Shown here: positions 17,311 through 25,227 of the stretch, piece after piece
Layout of the letters: each line of letters begins with the position of its first letter
How positions within the stretch are numbered: position 1 is the first letter of the stretch
From: Peptococcaceae bacterium BRH_c4b
GTDB lineage: Bacteria > Bacillota > Desulfotomaculia > Desulfotomaculales > Desulfocucumaceae
Length of the DNA: 64,000 bases
Reading direction: 5' to 3'
NCBI GenBank assembly: GCA_000961595.1
Contig: LADO01000010.1
Span: 1-64,000, forward strand
The notes under the pieces: generated by a model
Told to the model about the DNA's origin: nothing
What the model saw: only the letters and a program-made list of their open reading frames with translations
The model's database searches: none
Made by a program: the position numbers and the translations under genes

Positions 17311-18450
17311 TCATTCTTCCAAGGGAACAGAGATATGGATGCTGGTACCGCTATCCAGGGCGGAGGTTATGGCGAATTCGCCGTTGAGTATCTGTATTCT
17401 TTCCCTCATTCCTAATAAACCGTATCCCTCCTGCTTATTATCGGCCATGACATTTTTAGGGCTGAAACCCACACCATTGTCTTTCACCGTCAGGTTAACC
17501 TTGCTGGGTAAAACCTCAATTTTAACCAGGAGATTATTGGCTTTGGAATGTTTTCTTATATTGCTGAGACATTCCTGGAAAACCCTGAATAGCGCGACTT
17601 CTATGGTATTGGTGAATCTTTTGGTTTCTCCTATCACCACCAGTTCAGCCGGTAAACCGGTTTGTGTCATGAATTCCTCAACATAGCGGTTGATTGCCGG
17701 AATTAATCCCAGGTCGTCCAGTACCATGGGGCGCAGATCGAATATTATTTTGCGTACATCCTGCAGGCTTTGCCTGACCATCTGCTGTAATTCCACCAGT
17801 TCTTGCTTTACTTTGTTATGGTCTATATCCATTAGTTTAAGGCAGAATTCCGCCCTCATCACTATGTTGGCCAGCAACTGGGCTGGACCGTCATGTATGT
17901 CCCGGGCCACCTTTCTTCGTTCCTCTTCCTGGGCTCGAATAACATTAACCCCCAGTTTTTGGATTTGTTCCAGTTCCAAAAACCTGGAGGTGATATTGGT
18001 TAAATCGCTACTTAGATAGTTCGTGACTGCAGTCAGGTGGGAAGCCAGTTTTTCGGCTTTTTCCACCATGTCTTTGATTTTACGCAGATTAAGTTCCAGA
18101 TTGTCGCGTTTGTATCTGAGTAATTGTTCCCTGCCTTTCAGGTTGGCCAGACGCAGTTTTTTCTCCTGGGCATTTTCGTAGGCTCTTTTAATATCATCCT
18201 CGCCGAATGAATTAAAATTTTTGCTTACCTCGGCCAACCTTTGCCGTGCCCGTTTTTCCAGTGGCGTTAAGGTATCAACTTCCCTGATCAATGTATCTAC
18301 TTCTAATTTTACCTGTTCCAGCTCTTTTTTTAGACGACTATATTCTGCCAGTGTGTGTTCGGCAATGTCATATATCTGCCGTTTTCCCAGTTCAATGGCA
18401 GAAATGGTATCCTGAATAACTTTATCTAGAATATAAGCCTTGCCCGGCAT
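17311..18450 (-). CDS. DegS-like cytoplasmic sensor histidine kinase (copy 2)
   Basis: 379 residues, same architecture as the kinase at 5753-6892: long N-terminal DegS sensor coiled coil, HisKA_3 with His186 in VARDIHDGPAQLL, HATPase_c with KDNGVGFSP and GYGLLGMRERI. No TM segments. Sequence identity to copy 1 is highest around the His motif and the catalytic domain and lower in the sensor, as expected if the two pairs sense different cues but could cross-talk. Confidence 0.9.
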   Translation of the reverse strand: MPGKAYILDKVIQDTISAIELGKRQIYDIAEHTLAEYSRLKKELEQVKLEVDTLIREVDTLTPLEKRARQRLAEVSKNFNSFGEDDIKRAYENAQEKKLRLANLKGREQLLRYKRDNLELNLRKIKDMVEKAEKLASHLTAVTNYLSSDLTNITSRFLELEQIQKLGVNVIRAQEEERRKVARDIHDGPAQLLANIVMRAEFCLKLMDIDHNKVKQELVELQQMVRQSLQDVRKIIFDLRPMVLDDLGLIPAINRYVEEFMTQTGLPAELVVIGETKRFTNTIEVALFRVFQECLSNIRKHSKANNLLVKIEVLPSKVNLTVKDNGVGFSPKNVMADNKQEGYGLLGMRERIQILNGEFAITSALDSGTSIHISVPLEE

Positions 18451-18649
18451 TGTATAACCTCAAATGTATAAATTTGTTGTTTACTCACTATTATACATGA
18501 AAAATGTCGTTTCCTGCGTGAGTCAATTGTCCTTTTTTTGTGTGCATTTCTCCCTTCCCACCAGGCAATTTAAGAAAACCGTATGTTGCCGGGGACATGC
18601 GGTAATGAATTTTTGATATTTGCCACAAGGTGGTAAAATAAATAGGTCA
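18451..18649. other. Intergenic region upstream of the degS-like gene
   Basis: About 200 bases with AT-rich tracts, which presumably hold the minus-strand promoter of the kinase gene. No gene, clear promoter pair or hairpin was recognised; it ends at the first copy of the 66-bp repeat. Confidence 0.4.
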
Positions 18650-18716
18650 GGGGACACACCTTCTTGGGTTAGACAAATTCTTTACTTTTAAACAATCTTC
18701 ACGAAGGAATGTCCCC
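18650..18716 (+). repeat. GGGGACA...TGTCCCC interspersed repeat, copy 1
   Basis: 67-bp element: GGGGACACACCTTCTTGGGT at the left, TCACGAAGGAATGTCCCC at the right, so the ends are an imperfect inverted repeat. The same element occurs at 18728-18792, 20837-20901 (inverted), 21331-21396 (inverted) and 57501-57567. Confidence 0.8.
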
Positions 18717-18727
18717 AATTTATGTCA

Positions 18728-18792
18728 GGGGACACACTTTCTTGGGTATCTAAAGTCCTTGCGTCTAAACAGTTTCACGAAGGAATGCCCCC
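18728..18792 (+). repeat. GGGGACA...TGTCCCC interspersed repeat, copy 2
   Basis: Second copy in tandem with copy 1, 11 bases apart. The right end is mutated to TGCCCCC. It lies directly upstream of the HI0933-family gene and would be in its 5' leader. Confidence 0.75.
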
Positions 18793-18836
18793 AATTTAAT
18801 AGTAATTAAAAATATCTTCGTGCAAAATAATCTTTT

Positions 18837-20135
18837 TTGGGGGGTTATGCAGAAATAAATCCAAAAAACAAGGCAGGAAAATATGATGTTATCGTGATCG
18901 GGGGCGGTCCTGCCGGTATGATGGCGGCGGTGGCTGCCGCAGGGACAGGGGCAAGGTTGCTGTTGCTGGAGAAAAAAAACAGCCCCGGCAGGAAAATGAC
19001 TATAGCCGGGGGCGGAAGGTGCAATTTTACCAATATCGCCGGTCCTGAAGCTATGATAGATAATGTTCCCGGCAACGGTAAGTTTCTTTATAGCGCTTTG
19101 CATCGTTATACCGGGGAGGACTGCCGCGAATTTTTCAATTCTTTGGGCATAGTATCCAGGGTAGAGGGGGGAGGCAGGGTATTTCCTGCGGATTGCCTGG
19201 GAGCGGATATGGTATCTGCTCTTGTCAGGCACCTGCATTCCCTCGGGGTGGAGATAAAGTGCGGTAAAGAGGTTGAGGCGCTGATACTGGAAGGGAACTG
19301 CTGTCTCGGCGTTGCCGGCGTGGACGGTGGAAAATATTATGGACGGGTGGTGGTGGCCACCGGCGGGCTCTCTTATCCCGGTACCGGCTCAACTGGTAAG
19401 GGGTACCAGCTTGCGGCCACTGCCGGGCACCATGTAACAGAACTTTTTCCGTCAGGGGTGGCACTGGTATGCTCCGATGACTGGGTAGGGTCGGGGCGGG
19501 TACAGGGCCTGGCGCTAAGCAATATAACAGTCTCTCTAAATGACGGTGAGCGCCGGCTGGCTTCGGCCGGGGGGGATCTATTATTTACCCATTTTGGGGT
19601 GTCCGGGCCGGCAGTTCTTAATATCAGCAGGGCTGCCGCTAAAATCTTTCATCATAAAACTGATCAAAACTATACCCTGACCATATTAATCGATATGTTC
19701 CCGGATAAAAACATTGATATGCTGTTAAACGAGTTGGAAAAGGCGGCTGGGATTGAAACCAGGAAAACAGTCAAAAGCATCATGAGATTTTTTATACCAG
19801 ACAGGATGGTGCCCTTAGTCTTTAGTATCGCCGGAATAGATGGCGAGATGAAGGCGTCCGGGGCGGGTAAGGTTGTGTGGCGCAGGCTGGCAGATACAAT
19901 GAAACAACTCCCTTTGACTTTAGCCGGCACCTGCCCCATCAGGGAAGCCGTAGTTACGGCGGGCGGGATTGATACAAAAGAGATCAATTCCCGGACCATG
20001 GAATCAAAACTGGTCAGGGGATTGTATTTCGCCGGAGAGGTAATAGACGTTGATGGCTATACGGGGGGCTTTAACATGCAGATTGCTTTTTCCACCGGCT
20101 ATCTGGCAGGCCTGTCGGCAGCTCTGGCAAAATAA
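18837..20135 (+). CDS. HI0933/BaiN-family FAD-dependent oxidoreductase
   Basis: Flavoprotein of 432 residues in the HI0933 (YhiN/BaiN) family. It has an N-terminal FAD-binding Rossmann motif VIVIGGGPAGMMAA (~residues 18-31), the family signature GRKMTIAGGGRCNFTN, and the C-terminal GEVIDVDGYTGGFNMQIAFSTG that closes the flavin site. The physiological substrate is unknown for most members; BaiN acts on bile acid intermediates in gut clostridia, but that role should not be assumed here. The start is uncertain: TTG 18837 is the first plausible codon, with no good ribosome site, and the leader carries two interspersed repeats. Confidence 0.85.
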   Translation: MGGYAEINPKNKAGKYDVIVIGGGPAGMMAAVAAAGTGARLLLLEKKNSPGRKMTIAGGGRCNFTNIAGPEAMIDNVPGNGKFLYSALHRYTGEDCREFFNSLGIVSRVEGGGRVFPADCLGADMVSALVRHLHSLGVEIKCGKEVEALILEGNCCLGVAGVDGGKYYGRVVVATGGLSYPGTGSTGKGYQLAATAGHHVTELFPSGVALVCSDDWVGSGRVQGLALSNITVSLNDGERRLASAGGDLLFTHFGVSGPAVLNISRAAAKIFHHKTDQNYTLTILIDMFPDKNIDMLLNELEKAAGIETRKTVKSIMRFFIPDRMVPLVFSIAGIDGEMKASGAGKVVWRRLADTMKQLPLTLAGTCPIREAVVTAGGIDTKEINSRTMESKLVRGLYFAGEVIDVDGYTGGFNMQIAFSTGYLAGLSAALAK

Positions 20136-20244
20136 AAACATGCAAGAATAAATATATACCCGGTTTTATGAAGCTCCCCCGGGGTGAAATACTATATAGC
20201 GGTTATGTGTCCCCGGGTAATGCTTTTATATTAGCGGAATGTTT

Positions 20245-20811
20245 TTAAGGCGGGATAATCATACCATTACGTAAAGCTGTTTTAATATCCTCGGGGAGTC
20301 CCGGAGCGATATGGAAAGCCGGGGCTTTTTCCTGGGGAGTAATATTTTTCATTTTTTTAGAACTGTGTATTTCCACGGGAGTGCCTACCGGTACGGTGTC
20401 AAAAAGCCAGCTGACGTCCTTATTTTGCATCCTGATGCACCCGGCGGAGGCGTACTTACCGATGGAGGAGGGATTGTTGGTGCCGTGTATACCGTACTGG
20501 CCGCCTCCCCCCAGGCTCAGACCCAGCCACCTGTAGCCCAGAGGGTTGCGGGGGCTCCCGCCGGGAATTTTCAGCTTGCCGTAATAGGGATTAACTATTT
20601 TGACGGCAATAGAAAATTTGCCTTCAGGAGTCAGGGACGGTTTTTTACCCGTGGCTACCGGGACAACCTTTACGATGCTGTTATCCTTAAAAAGTGTTAG
20701 CCGGTTGACTGATTTGTCAATCTCTATTTTATACCCGGCCTCCGCCGCCCGGGTCAGGCATAGGCATAGCGCCAGTACCGCAACCAGTATCCGTGCGCCT
20801 GATTTGAGCAT
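20245..20811 (-). CDS. Secreted L,D-transpeptidase (YkuD domain)
   Basis: Exported peptidoglycan cross-linking enzyme or relative, 188 residues. A signal peptide (MLKSGARILVAVLALCLCLT, cleaved about AEAG) is followed by a YkuD catalytic domain with His109 (YGIHGTNNP) and nucleophile Cys125 in SAGCIRM. The usual SHGC is SAGC here, a variation also known in other Firmicute members. The C-terminal ~25 residues form a short extension. ATG at 20811 is chosen because GGGAGGC lies 6 bases upstream. Monocistronic, convergent with the flavoprotein gene. Confidence 0.9.
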   Translation of the reverse strand: MLKSGARILVAVLALCLCLTRAAEAGYKIEIDKSVNRLTLFKDNSIVKVVPVATGKKPSLTPEGKFSIAVKIVNPYYGKLKIPGGSPRNPLGYRWLGLSLGGGGQYGIHGTNNPSSIGKYASAGCIRMQNKDVSWLFDTVPVGTPVEIHSSKKMKNITPQEKAPAFHIAPGLPEDIKTALRNGMIIPP

Positions 20812-20836
20812 AGTTAAGCCTCCCGCAAATCTAGTT

Positions 20837-20901
20837 GGGGACATTCCTTCATGAAATTGTATAGAGGTAAGGAATTTTGGTAACCAGGAAGGTGTGTCCC
20901 C
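20837..20901 (-). repeat. GGGGACA...TGTCCCC interspersed repeat, copy 3 (inverted)
   Basis: Inverted copy (GGGGACATTCCTTCATGAAA ... GGAAGGTGTGTCCCC) immediately upstream of the L,D-transpeptidase start, so it would lie in that gene's 5' leader. Confidence 0.8.
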
Positions 20902-21072
20902 TTTTCTATTTATGCGGGTGGTTTTAATATGTATGCATAAATAAAAAGGGACTTTCGCGGTGATATTGCAGGTGCGGATCGAAGCTCTAGCGGGCCGGCA
21001 CAGTGGCCGTTACATAAAATTATGGATTATGGATAACACTAACACCGCAACTAGAAGTGGGGAGGTGAGCCA

Positions 21073-21327
21073 GTGCAAACCAAATTGAGCGAAATTGAAA
21101 AATTAATGATTATGGAGCAGCTTCGGGCGGAGGAACTGTGTGCCAGAAAAGCTCAGAATTACCTGAACATGTCCCGGGATCCGGCTATCCAGGGCTTACT
21201 GCAGCAAAGCGTAGAAAAGGGCCAGCGCCACATCGGCATGCTGAACGGGCTGTTGCAGGAAGCAGGCATTAGCGGAAGCGCAGGAATGGGGAGCATTTCC
21301 GGAATGACCGGAATGACCGGCCACTAA
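21073..21327 (+). CDS. Small coat-protein-like protein
   Basis: 84-residue protein with an acidic/helical N-terminal two thirds (EIEKLMIMEQLRAEELCARK) and a Gly/Met/Ser-rich tail (GMGSISGMTGMTG). GTG start preceded by GGAGGTGAG at 21061-21069. The helical part resembles the small ferritin-like or coat-associated proteins often encoded beside CotF, and the next gene is a CotF-domain protein; a spore-coat role is inferred from that. The Met-Gly repeats near the end are unusual. Confidence 0.7.
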   Translation: MQTKLSEIEKLMIMEQLRAEELCARKAQNYLNMSRDPAIQGLLQQSVEKGQRHIGMLNGLLQEAGISGSAGMGSISGMTGMTGH

Positions 21328-21330
21328 GTT

Positions 21331-21396
21331 GGGGACATTCCTTGGCGAAATTGTGAAGAGGTAAGGAATTTTAGGTAACCAAAAAGGTGTGTCCCC
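21331..21396 (-). repeat. GGGGACA...TGTCCCC interspersed repeat, copy 4 (inverted)
   Basis: Fills the space between the two coat-like genes, beginning 3 bases after the stop of the first and ending 12 bases before the ribosome site of the second. It is therefore inside the transcribed region and would form an RNA hairpin between the two cistrons. Confidence 0.8.
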
Positions 21397-21421
21397 TTAC
21401 ATTAATTCGGAGGTGAAGAAG

Positions 21422-21799
21422 TTGAACTTTTCGGATCAGGATATACTAACGGATCTGCTGCTTGACAGCAAGATGATATCCACCGGCTATCACCATGCGC
21501 TGCTGGAAGCGGCCGGTGACAGGTCACGCAGCTTACTTGTGCAGATCCATAACGATGAACTGAACACTCACAGGCAAATATTTGAGCTAATGTCTGCCAG
21601 GGGTTTTTATCAGGTGGAACCGGCCCGGGCGGGGATTGCCGGGACTTATGCTTCCACCATTGGCATGAACATGATGGGGCAACAGGCTACCGCACCGGCA
21701 CAGCAGATGAGCCCCGGCACAGTCGCTCAAAGTTATTATCATATGCCGGCACAGGGCATGACGGGTATGCAAAACATCAATAGCAATCCTGGCCGGTAA
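21422..21799 (+). CDS. Spore coat protein, CotF domain
   Basis: 125-residue protein with a CotF-like helical domain (DQDILTDLLLDSKMISTGYH, LVQIHNDELNTHRQIFELM) and a Met/Gln/Pro-rich tail. The TTG start at 21422 is preferred because GGAGGTGA lies at 21409-21416; reading further upstream would run into the interspersed repeat. Likely structural protein of the spore coat; its presence supports a spore-forming host. Confidence 0.82.
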   Translation: MNFSDQDILTDLLLDSKMISTGYHHALLEAAGDRSRSLLVQIHNDELNTHRQIFELMSARGFYQVEPARAGIAGTYASTIGMNMMGQQATAPAQQMSPGTVAQSYYHMPAQGMTGMQNINSNPGR

Positions 21800-21834
21800 A
21801 ATAAATAAGCCCCTTGGGCGGCTATAAAAATCTA

Positions 21835-21920
21835 ACCCTGGGATTTATATCTTTTTCGTAGAAATCCCAGGGTGTTATATTGACTTTGTCAAAACCCGGG
21901 CCGGCGGCTCGGGTTTATTA
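21835..21920. terminator. Two hairpins between coat gene and uppP
   Basis: ACCCTGGGATTT / AAATCCCAGGGT (21835-21846, 21862-21873) and AAACCCG / CGGGTTT (21892-21898, 21910-21916) followed by ATTATTATA. They separate the plus-strand coat gene from the convergent uppP gene and may end both. Confidence 0.5.
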
Positions 21921-22026
21921 TACAGGGACATGGGCTGATGCTTGATTCTCTTTATACAGAGGTGCAAACATACCTTCAAGAAAAGCACTTTTATTCCTCA
22001 TACTGTACACTGTTTGTTGTTGTTTA

Positions 22027-22836
22027 TTAGCGCAGGATCATTATATAATAACCAACTGATAAAACGAAGCGATAGACTGCAAAGGGTGTCAGTTTAACCC
22101 GCTCCAGCAGCTTTAAAAAGCCCACGATGGCCAACACAGCAACCACGAAAGAAACCACAAAACCAATGAGCAACGTTACGATAAAATCCGGAGTAATCAA
22201 GGACCAGGATTTAAGCAAATCATATCCGGTGGCTGCAATCATTACCGGCACAGCGATAATAAAGGAAAATTCAGCTGCCGTTTTATGGTTCAGTCCAGCT
22301 AACAAACCACCAGAAATGGTAGCTCCGGAGCGAGAGAAGCCGGGCCAGAGGGATAGGCACTGAGCCAACCCGATAAGCAGGCACTGCCTGAAGTTTATTT
22401 TATCCAGGTCAGTGGCAAAGGTTCGGGAAGGCATGCGTTCTGCCACAATCATCACAATACCGCCAATAACCAAACCAATGAGGACAGTCTGCACAGAGAA
22501 CAAATATTTTTTGATGATGTCGTGGACCAGGTAACCTAAAACCATAGCCGGCAAGATGGCAACGGCTATGTGCATCCAATTGAGTTCACGTTGCTTCATT
22601 TTGAAGCCGCTCACGATGTTTTCAAAGGTGAGAAAGTGTCTGAATCTTTCCCGATACAGCATCACCACGGCCAAAATTGCTCCTAGTTGGATAAAGACCT
22701 CAAAGGTGGCAGCCCTTTCTCCGGTAAAATTCAGCAATTCTCCACTTAAAATCAAGTGGCCGGTGGAGGAAACCGGGATAAATTCCGTCAGGCCTTCCAC
22801 GATACCAAGAATAACAGGAACTAAATATTGCTCCAT
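22027..22836 (-). CDS. uppP: Undecaprenyl-diphosphatase UppP/BacA
   Basis: Integral membrane phosphatase that recycles undecaprenyl diphosphate to the monophosphate carrier used for peptidoglycan and exopolysaccharide synthesis; members confer bacitracin resistance. 269 residues with ~8 TM segments, and both family motifs are present: GIVEGLTEFIPVSSTGHLIL near the N-terminus and LWPGFSRSGATI (~residue 165). It is divergent from the exopolysaccharide locus that starts ~650 bases away and needs the same lipid carrier. Confidence 0.95.
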   Translation of the reverse strand: MEQYLVPVILGIVEGLTEFIPVSSTGHLILSGELLNFTGERAATFEVFIQLGAILAVVMLYRERFRHFLTFENIVSGFKMKQRELNWMHIAVAILPAMVLGYLVHDIIKKYLFSVQTVLIGLVIGGIVMIVAERMPSRTFATDLDKINFRQCLLIGLAQCLSLWPGFSRSGATISGGLLAGLNHKTAAEFSFIIAVPVMIAATGYDLLKSWSLITPDFIVTLLIGFVVSFVVAVLAIVGFLKLLERVKLTPFAVYRFVLSVGYYIMILR

Positions 22837-23138
22837 TAGTAAATCCTTTCTTCCATTCCGCTTTCTAAACCCTCATGCCCCGTAGGGCACAATCAATAAT
22901 GAAGGTTAATTTAAAGGCAAATTTTCCAGCAAGGCAAGTATAAGTATAGTACAGTTCTACTGAAGTAAGCAAGATGTTTAGTTCAGTACGGTATGAAGCG
23001 TACTTTCATTCTGGTTGTGTTGAGTATATCATACCTGGGTATCATTTCTAAGCAAAATATACATTGGTATTAGCCAGAAGGAAAGGAATTTTAAAGAGTT
23101 GTTTTTTAAAAGATAAATAAATTGAATTTACTTTAATA

Positions 23139-23194
23139 ACGTCCGGAGGGAAGCAGCTGCCTTCTGTATAAGCTGCTTGCGCCGGGCGTTTTTC
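23139..23194 (+). terminator. Terminator-like hairpin in the exopolysaccharide leader
   Basis: ACGTCCGG ... CCGGGCGT enclosing a second hairpin (AAGCAGCT / AGCTGCTT), directly followed by TTTTT. There is no plus-strand gene upstream to terminate, so it may be an attenuator in a long 5' leader or the end of a small RNA. Confidence 0.6.
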
Positions 23195-23344
23195 TGCTCC
23201 GCATAGATGGTTTTATACAGCCTGGAGGCTAGTGCTTTAAGTTAATAAATTGTTAAATAATACGAAATGCTTTTACATGTATGTAGGTTTTTTTAGTTTG
23301 GTATTAGATATGGGCTATAAAATCGCTTCGATATTGATAAATCA

Positions 23345-23420
23345 CTCATACCCTAATCATACCTGCCACTGATACACAACGTAATCGCTCTTTGGTAGTA
23401 TATAACTGCACTCGCAAATA
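23345..23420 (+). repeat. Leader block shared with the RiPP cluster leader (copy A)
   Basis: Contains TCATACC, CTGATACACA, CTTTGGTAG and GCACTCGCAAATAT in the same order and spacing as at 44567-44640. Identity by eye is roughly two thirds to three quarters. Confidence 0.6.
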
Positions 23421-23488
23421 TTGTTGTACGGGTGCTGCAAAATGTTGATTCATTCCAATATTTCTTGAAAAGCGAGGTAGGAAATCAG

Positions 23489-24403
23489 TTGAGTAATCAA
23501 AATACTCAGTGTGACATTGACGAGAAGGTTATTGATTTACGGGTATTAATTAATGTACTAAAAAAGCGCTTTTGGGTTATTGCATTGCTGACGGCACTAG
23601 CGGTAACTGCTAGCGGCCTGTTGAGTTACTTTGTTATGACACCAGTTTACGAGGCCAAGACCGTCCTGCTGGTCACTCAGGCGGCAGAAAAGCAACAGGT
23701 GACAGCCCAAAAGGACGATGTTAATTCCATCTTGAATAATGCATACCGTATCCCGGTCCTTACCATGAATGACTATATTGGGCAGGTAAAAAGCGTAACT
23801 TTGATGCAGCGAGTAATCGACAAGCTGCACTTGAACAAACTGGGCTACACCCCACGCGTTCTGGCCGGGCAGATTAGAGCCACCGCTGCCAAAGACTCCT
23901 ACCTTATTGAGGTGATTGTAAGCAATATTAACCCTGTACTTGCAGCGAATATCGCCAATACTTTGAGCCAGGAATTTATGGCCCTAATTTCCGAAAGAAA
24001 CACGGAAGTGATGGACCGCTCCGCCAAATTCATGCGGGACCAAATGAATAATATTAAAGTAGAACTGGCAGCGGCCACTGACCCTTACGAAAAACAGCGC
24101 CTGCAGGGTGTCCTTAACCTCCTCGCCGAGGGGATCACCAGGACCCAAATCACCCGCTCCATTGACCTGGGCAGTACCAGCCTGGCGGTAATATCTCCCG
24201 CCATAGCTCCGAATAGCCCTGTGAAGCCAAACAAAGAGCGTAACATGGCCGTGGCCTTTATGCTTGGTCTAATGGCATCTGTAGCCCTGATTTTCGTGTT
24301 GGAGTTCCTGGACAACACCATTAAGACTCCGGATGACGTGGCCGCACACATGGGCCTGCCCGTGCTTGGGCTCATACCAGCTACGAATAGCCGGACAAGG
24401 TGA
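23489..24403 (+). CDS. Wzz/YveK-type polysaccharide co-polymerase (BY-kinase modulator)
   Basis: Chain-length regulator and activator of the tyrosine kinase encoded next. 304 residues: cytoplasmic N-terminus (~1-27), TM1 (~29-49), external Wzz domain with coiled coil (~60-250), TM2 (~254-276) and a short cytoplasmic C-terminus (FLDNTIKTPDDVAAHMGLPVLGLIP) of the kind that activates BY-kinases. A TTG start at 23489 is chosen because GAGGTAGGA lies 6 bases upstream; an ATG-less frame extends to 23432 without such a site. First gene of the exopolysaccharide operon. A decayed fragment of a second copy lies at 44671-44752. Confidence 0.88.
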   Translation: MSNQNTQCDIDEKVIDLRVLINVLKKRFWVIALLTALAVTASGLLSYFVMTPVYEAKTVLLVTQAAEKQQVTAQKDDVNSILNNAYRIPVLTMNDYIGQVKSVTLMQRVIDKLHLNKLGYTPRVLAGQIRATAAKDSYLIEVIVSNINPVLAANIANTLSQEFMALISERNTEVMDRSAKFMRDQMNNIKVELAAATDPYEKQRLQGVLNLLAEGITRTQITRSIDLGSTSLAVISPAIAPNSPVKPNKERNMAVAFMLGLMASVALIFVLEFLDNTIKTPDDVAAHMGLPVLGLIPATNSRTR

Positions 24404-24428
24404 CTGATTATAAACGAGGTGTATAAAA

Positions 24429-25190
24429 GTGCTTAGCAGTAAAAACGCCACTAAAAAGCTCATTGCCCATAATAATCCGAAATCTCCAATCGCGGAGTCC
24501 TTCCGGACCCTGCGTACCAACCTGTCTTTTTCTGCCACTGACCGCCCAGTGAAGGTGCTGCTCATCACCAGCGCCGGCCCCCAGGACGGCACGTCGGTGG
24601 TGGCTTCAAACCTGGCCGTGGTAATGGCCCAGGCCGGTGGCCGAGTACTCATTGTGGACGGAGATCTTCGCAATCCTACCATGCACAAATTCTTTAACCT
24701 GGACAACAGCCAAGGCCTGACCAACCTTTTAGTGCAGGACCTCGACTTAAAGGAAGCAGCACATTCTACTGAAATAGATGGGGTGTGGATAGTTCCCAGC
24801 GGTCCCATCCCGCCCAACCCGTCCGAGCTGCTTGGTTCTCAGAAGATGAAAGCCTTCCTGGAAAAAGTTTCGGTTCAGTACGATACAGTCATCCTGGATG
24901 CGCCGCCGGTTATTGCCGTGACGGACGCCGCAGTGCTGGCTCCGCTGGTTGATGGTGTAGTGCTGGTGGTAAAGGCCGGTTCCTCCCGCATCGACATGGT
25001 GAAGGAGGCTAAACAGCAGCTGGAAAAAGCCAATGCCAGGATTATTGGCGTGGTTCTAAACGAAGTAAAGACGCGCCGTGAAGACTACCGTTACTATTAC
25101 TGCTACCGGGGAAAGGATAAGGCTTCGGAAGCAGCGATGTTGAAGAGAGAATCAAGCAGGGATGTAAACCATTCACTTTTTAGCTATTAA
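24429..25190 (+). CDS. BY-kinase CpsD/CapB family, Walker A lysine replaced
   Basis: Bacterial tyrosine autokinase that, with the Wzz-like partner, controls polysaccharide assembly. 253 residues with AESFRTLRTNL near the start, Walker A' VLIVDGDLRNP, Walker B VILDAPP and a tyrosine-rich C-terminus (DYRYYYCYRG) as the autophosphorylation cluster. The Walker A loop reads SAGPQDGTSVV instead of the usual ...GEGKST, so Thr55 stands where the invariant lysine is expected. Catalysis may therefore be altered or lost. GTG start, 25 bases after wzz. Confidence 0.85.
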   Translation: MLSSKNATKKLIAHNNPKSPIAESFRTLRTNLSFSATDRPVKVLLITSAGPQDGTSVVASNLAVVMAQAGGRVLIVDGDLRNPTMHKFFNLDNSQGLTNLLVQDLDLKEAAHSTEIDGVWIVPSGPIPPNPSELLGSQKMKAFLEKVSVQYDTVILDAPPVIAVTDAAVLAPLVDGVVLVVKAGSSRIDMVKEAKQQLEKANARIIGVVLNEVKTRREDYRYYYCYRGKDKASEAAMLKRESSRDVNHSLFSY

Positions 25191-25227
25191 TTTTAGATAC
25201 TTAAGTTATATAGAGTAGGGTGATCTA

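Larger units (their letters stand above)
22837..23488. other. Long intergenic leader between uppP and the exopolysaccharide locus
   Basis: About 650 bases without a gene. It contains a terminator-like hairpin (23139-23194) and a block at ~23345-23420 (TCATACC...CTTTGGTAG...GCAAATAT) that reappears in diverged form at 44567-44640, just upstream of the RiPP cluster. It must hold the promoters of uppP (minus) and of the exopolysaccharide operon (plus), but I could not fix them. Confidence 0.5.
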
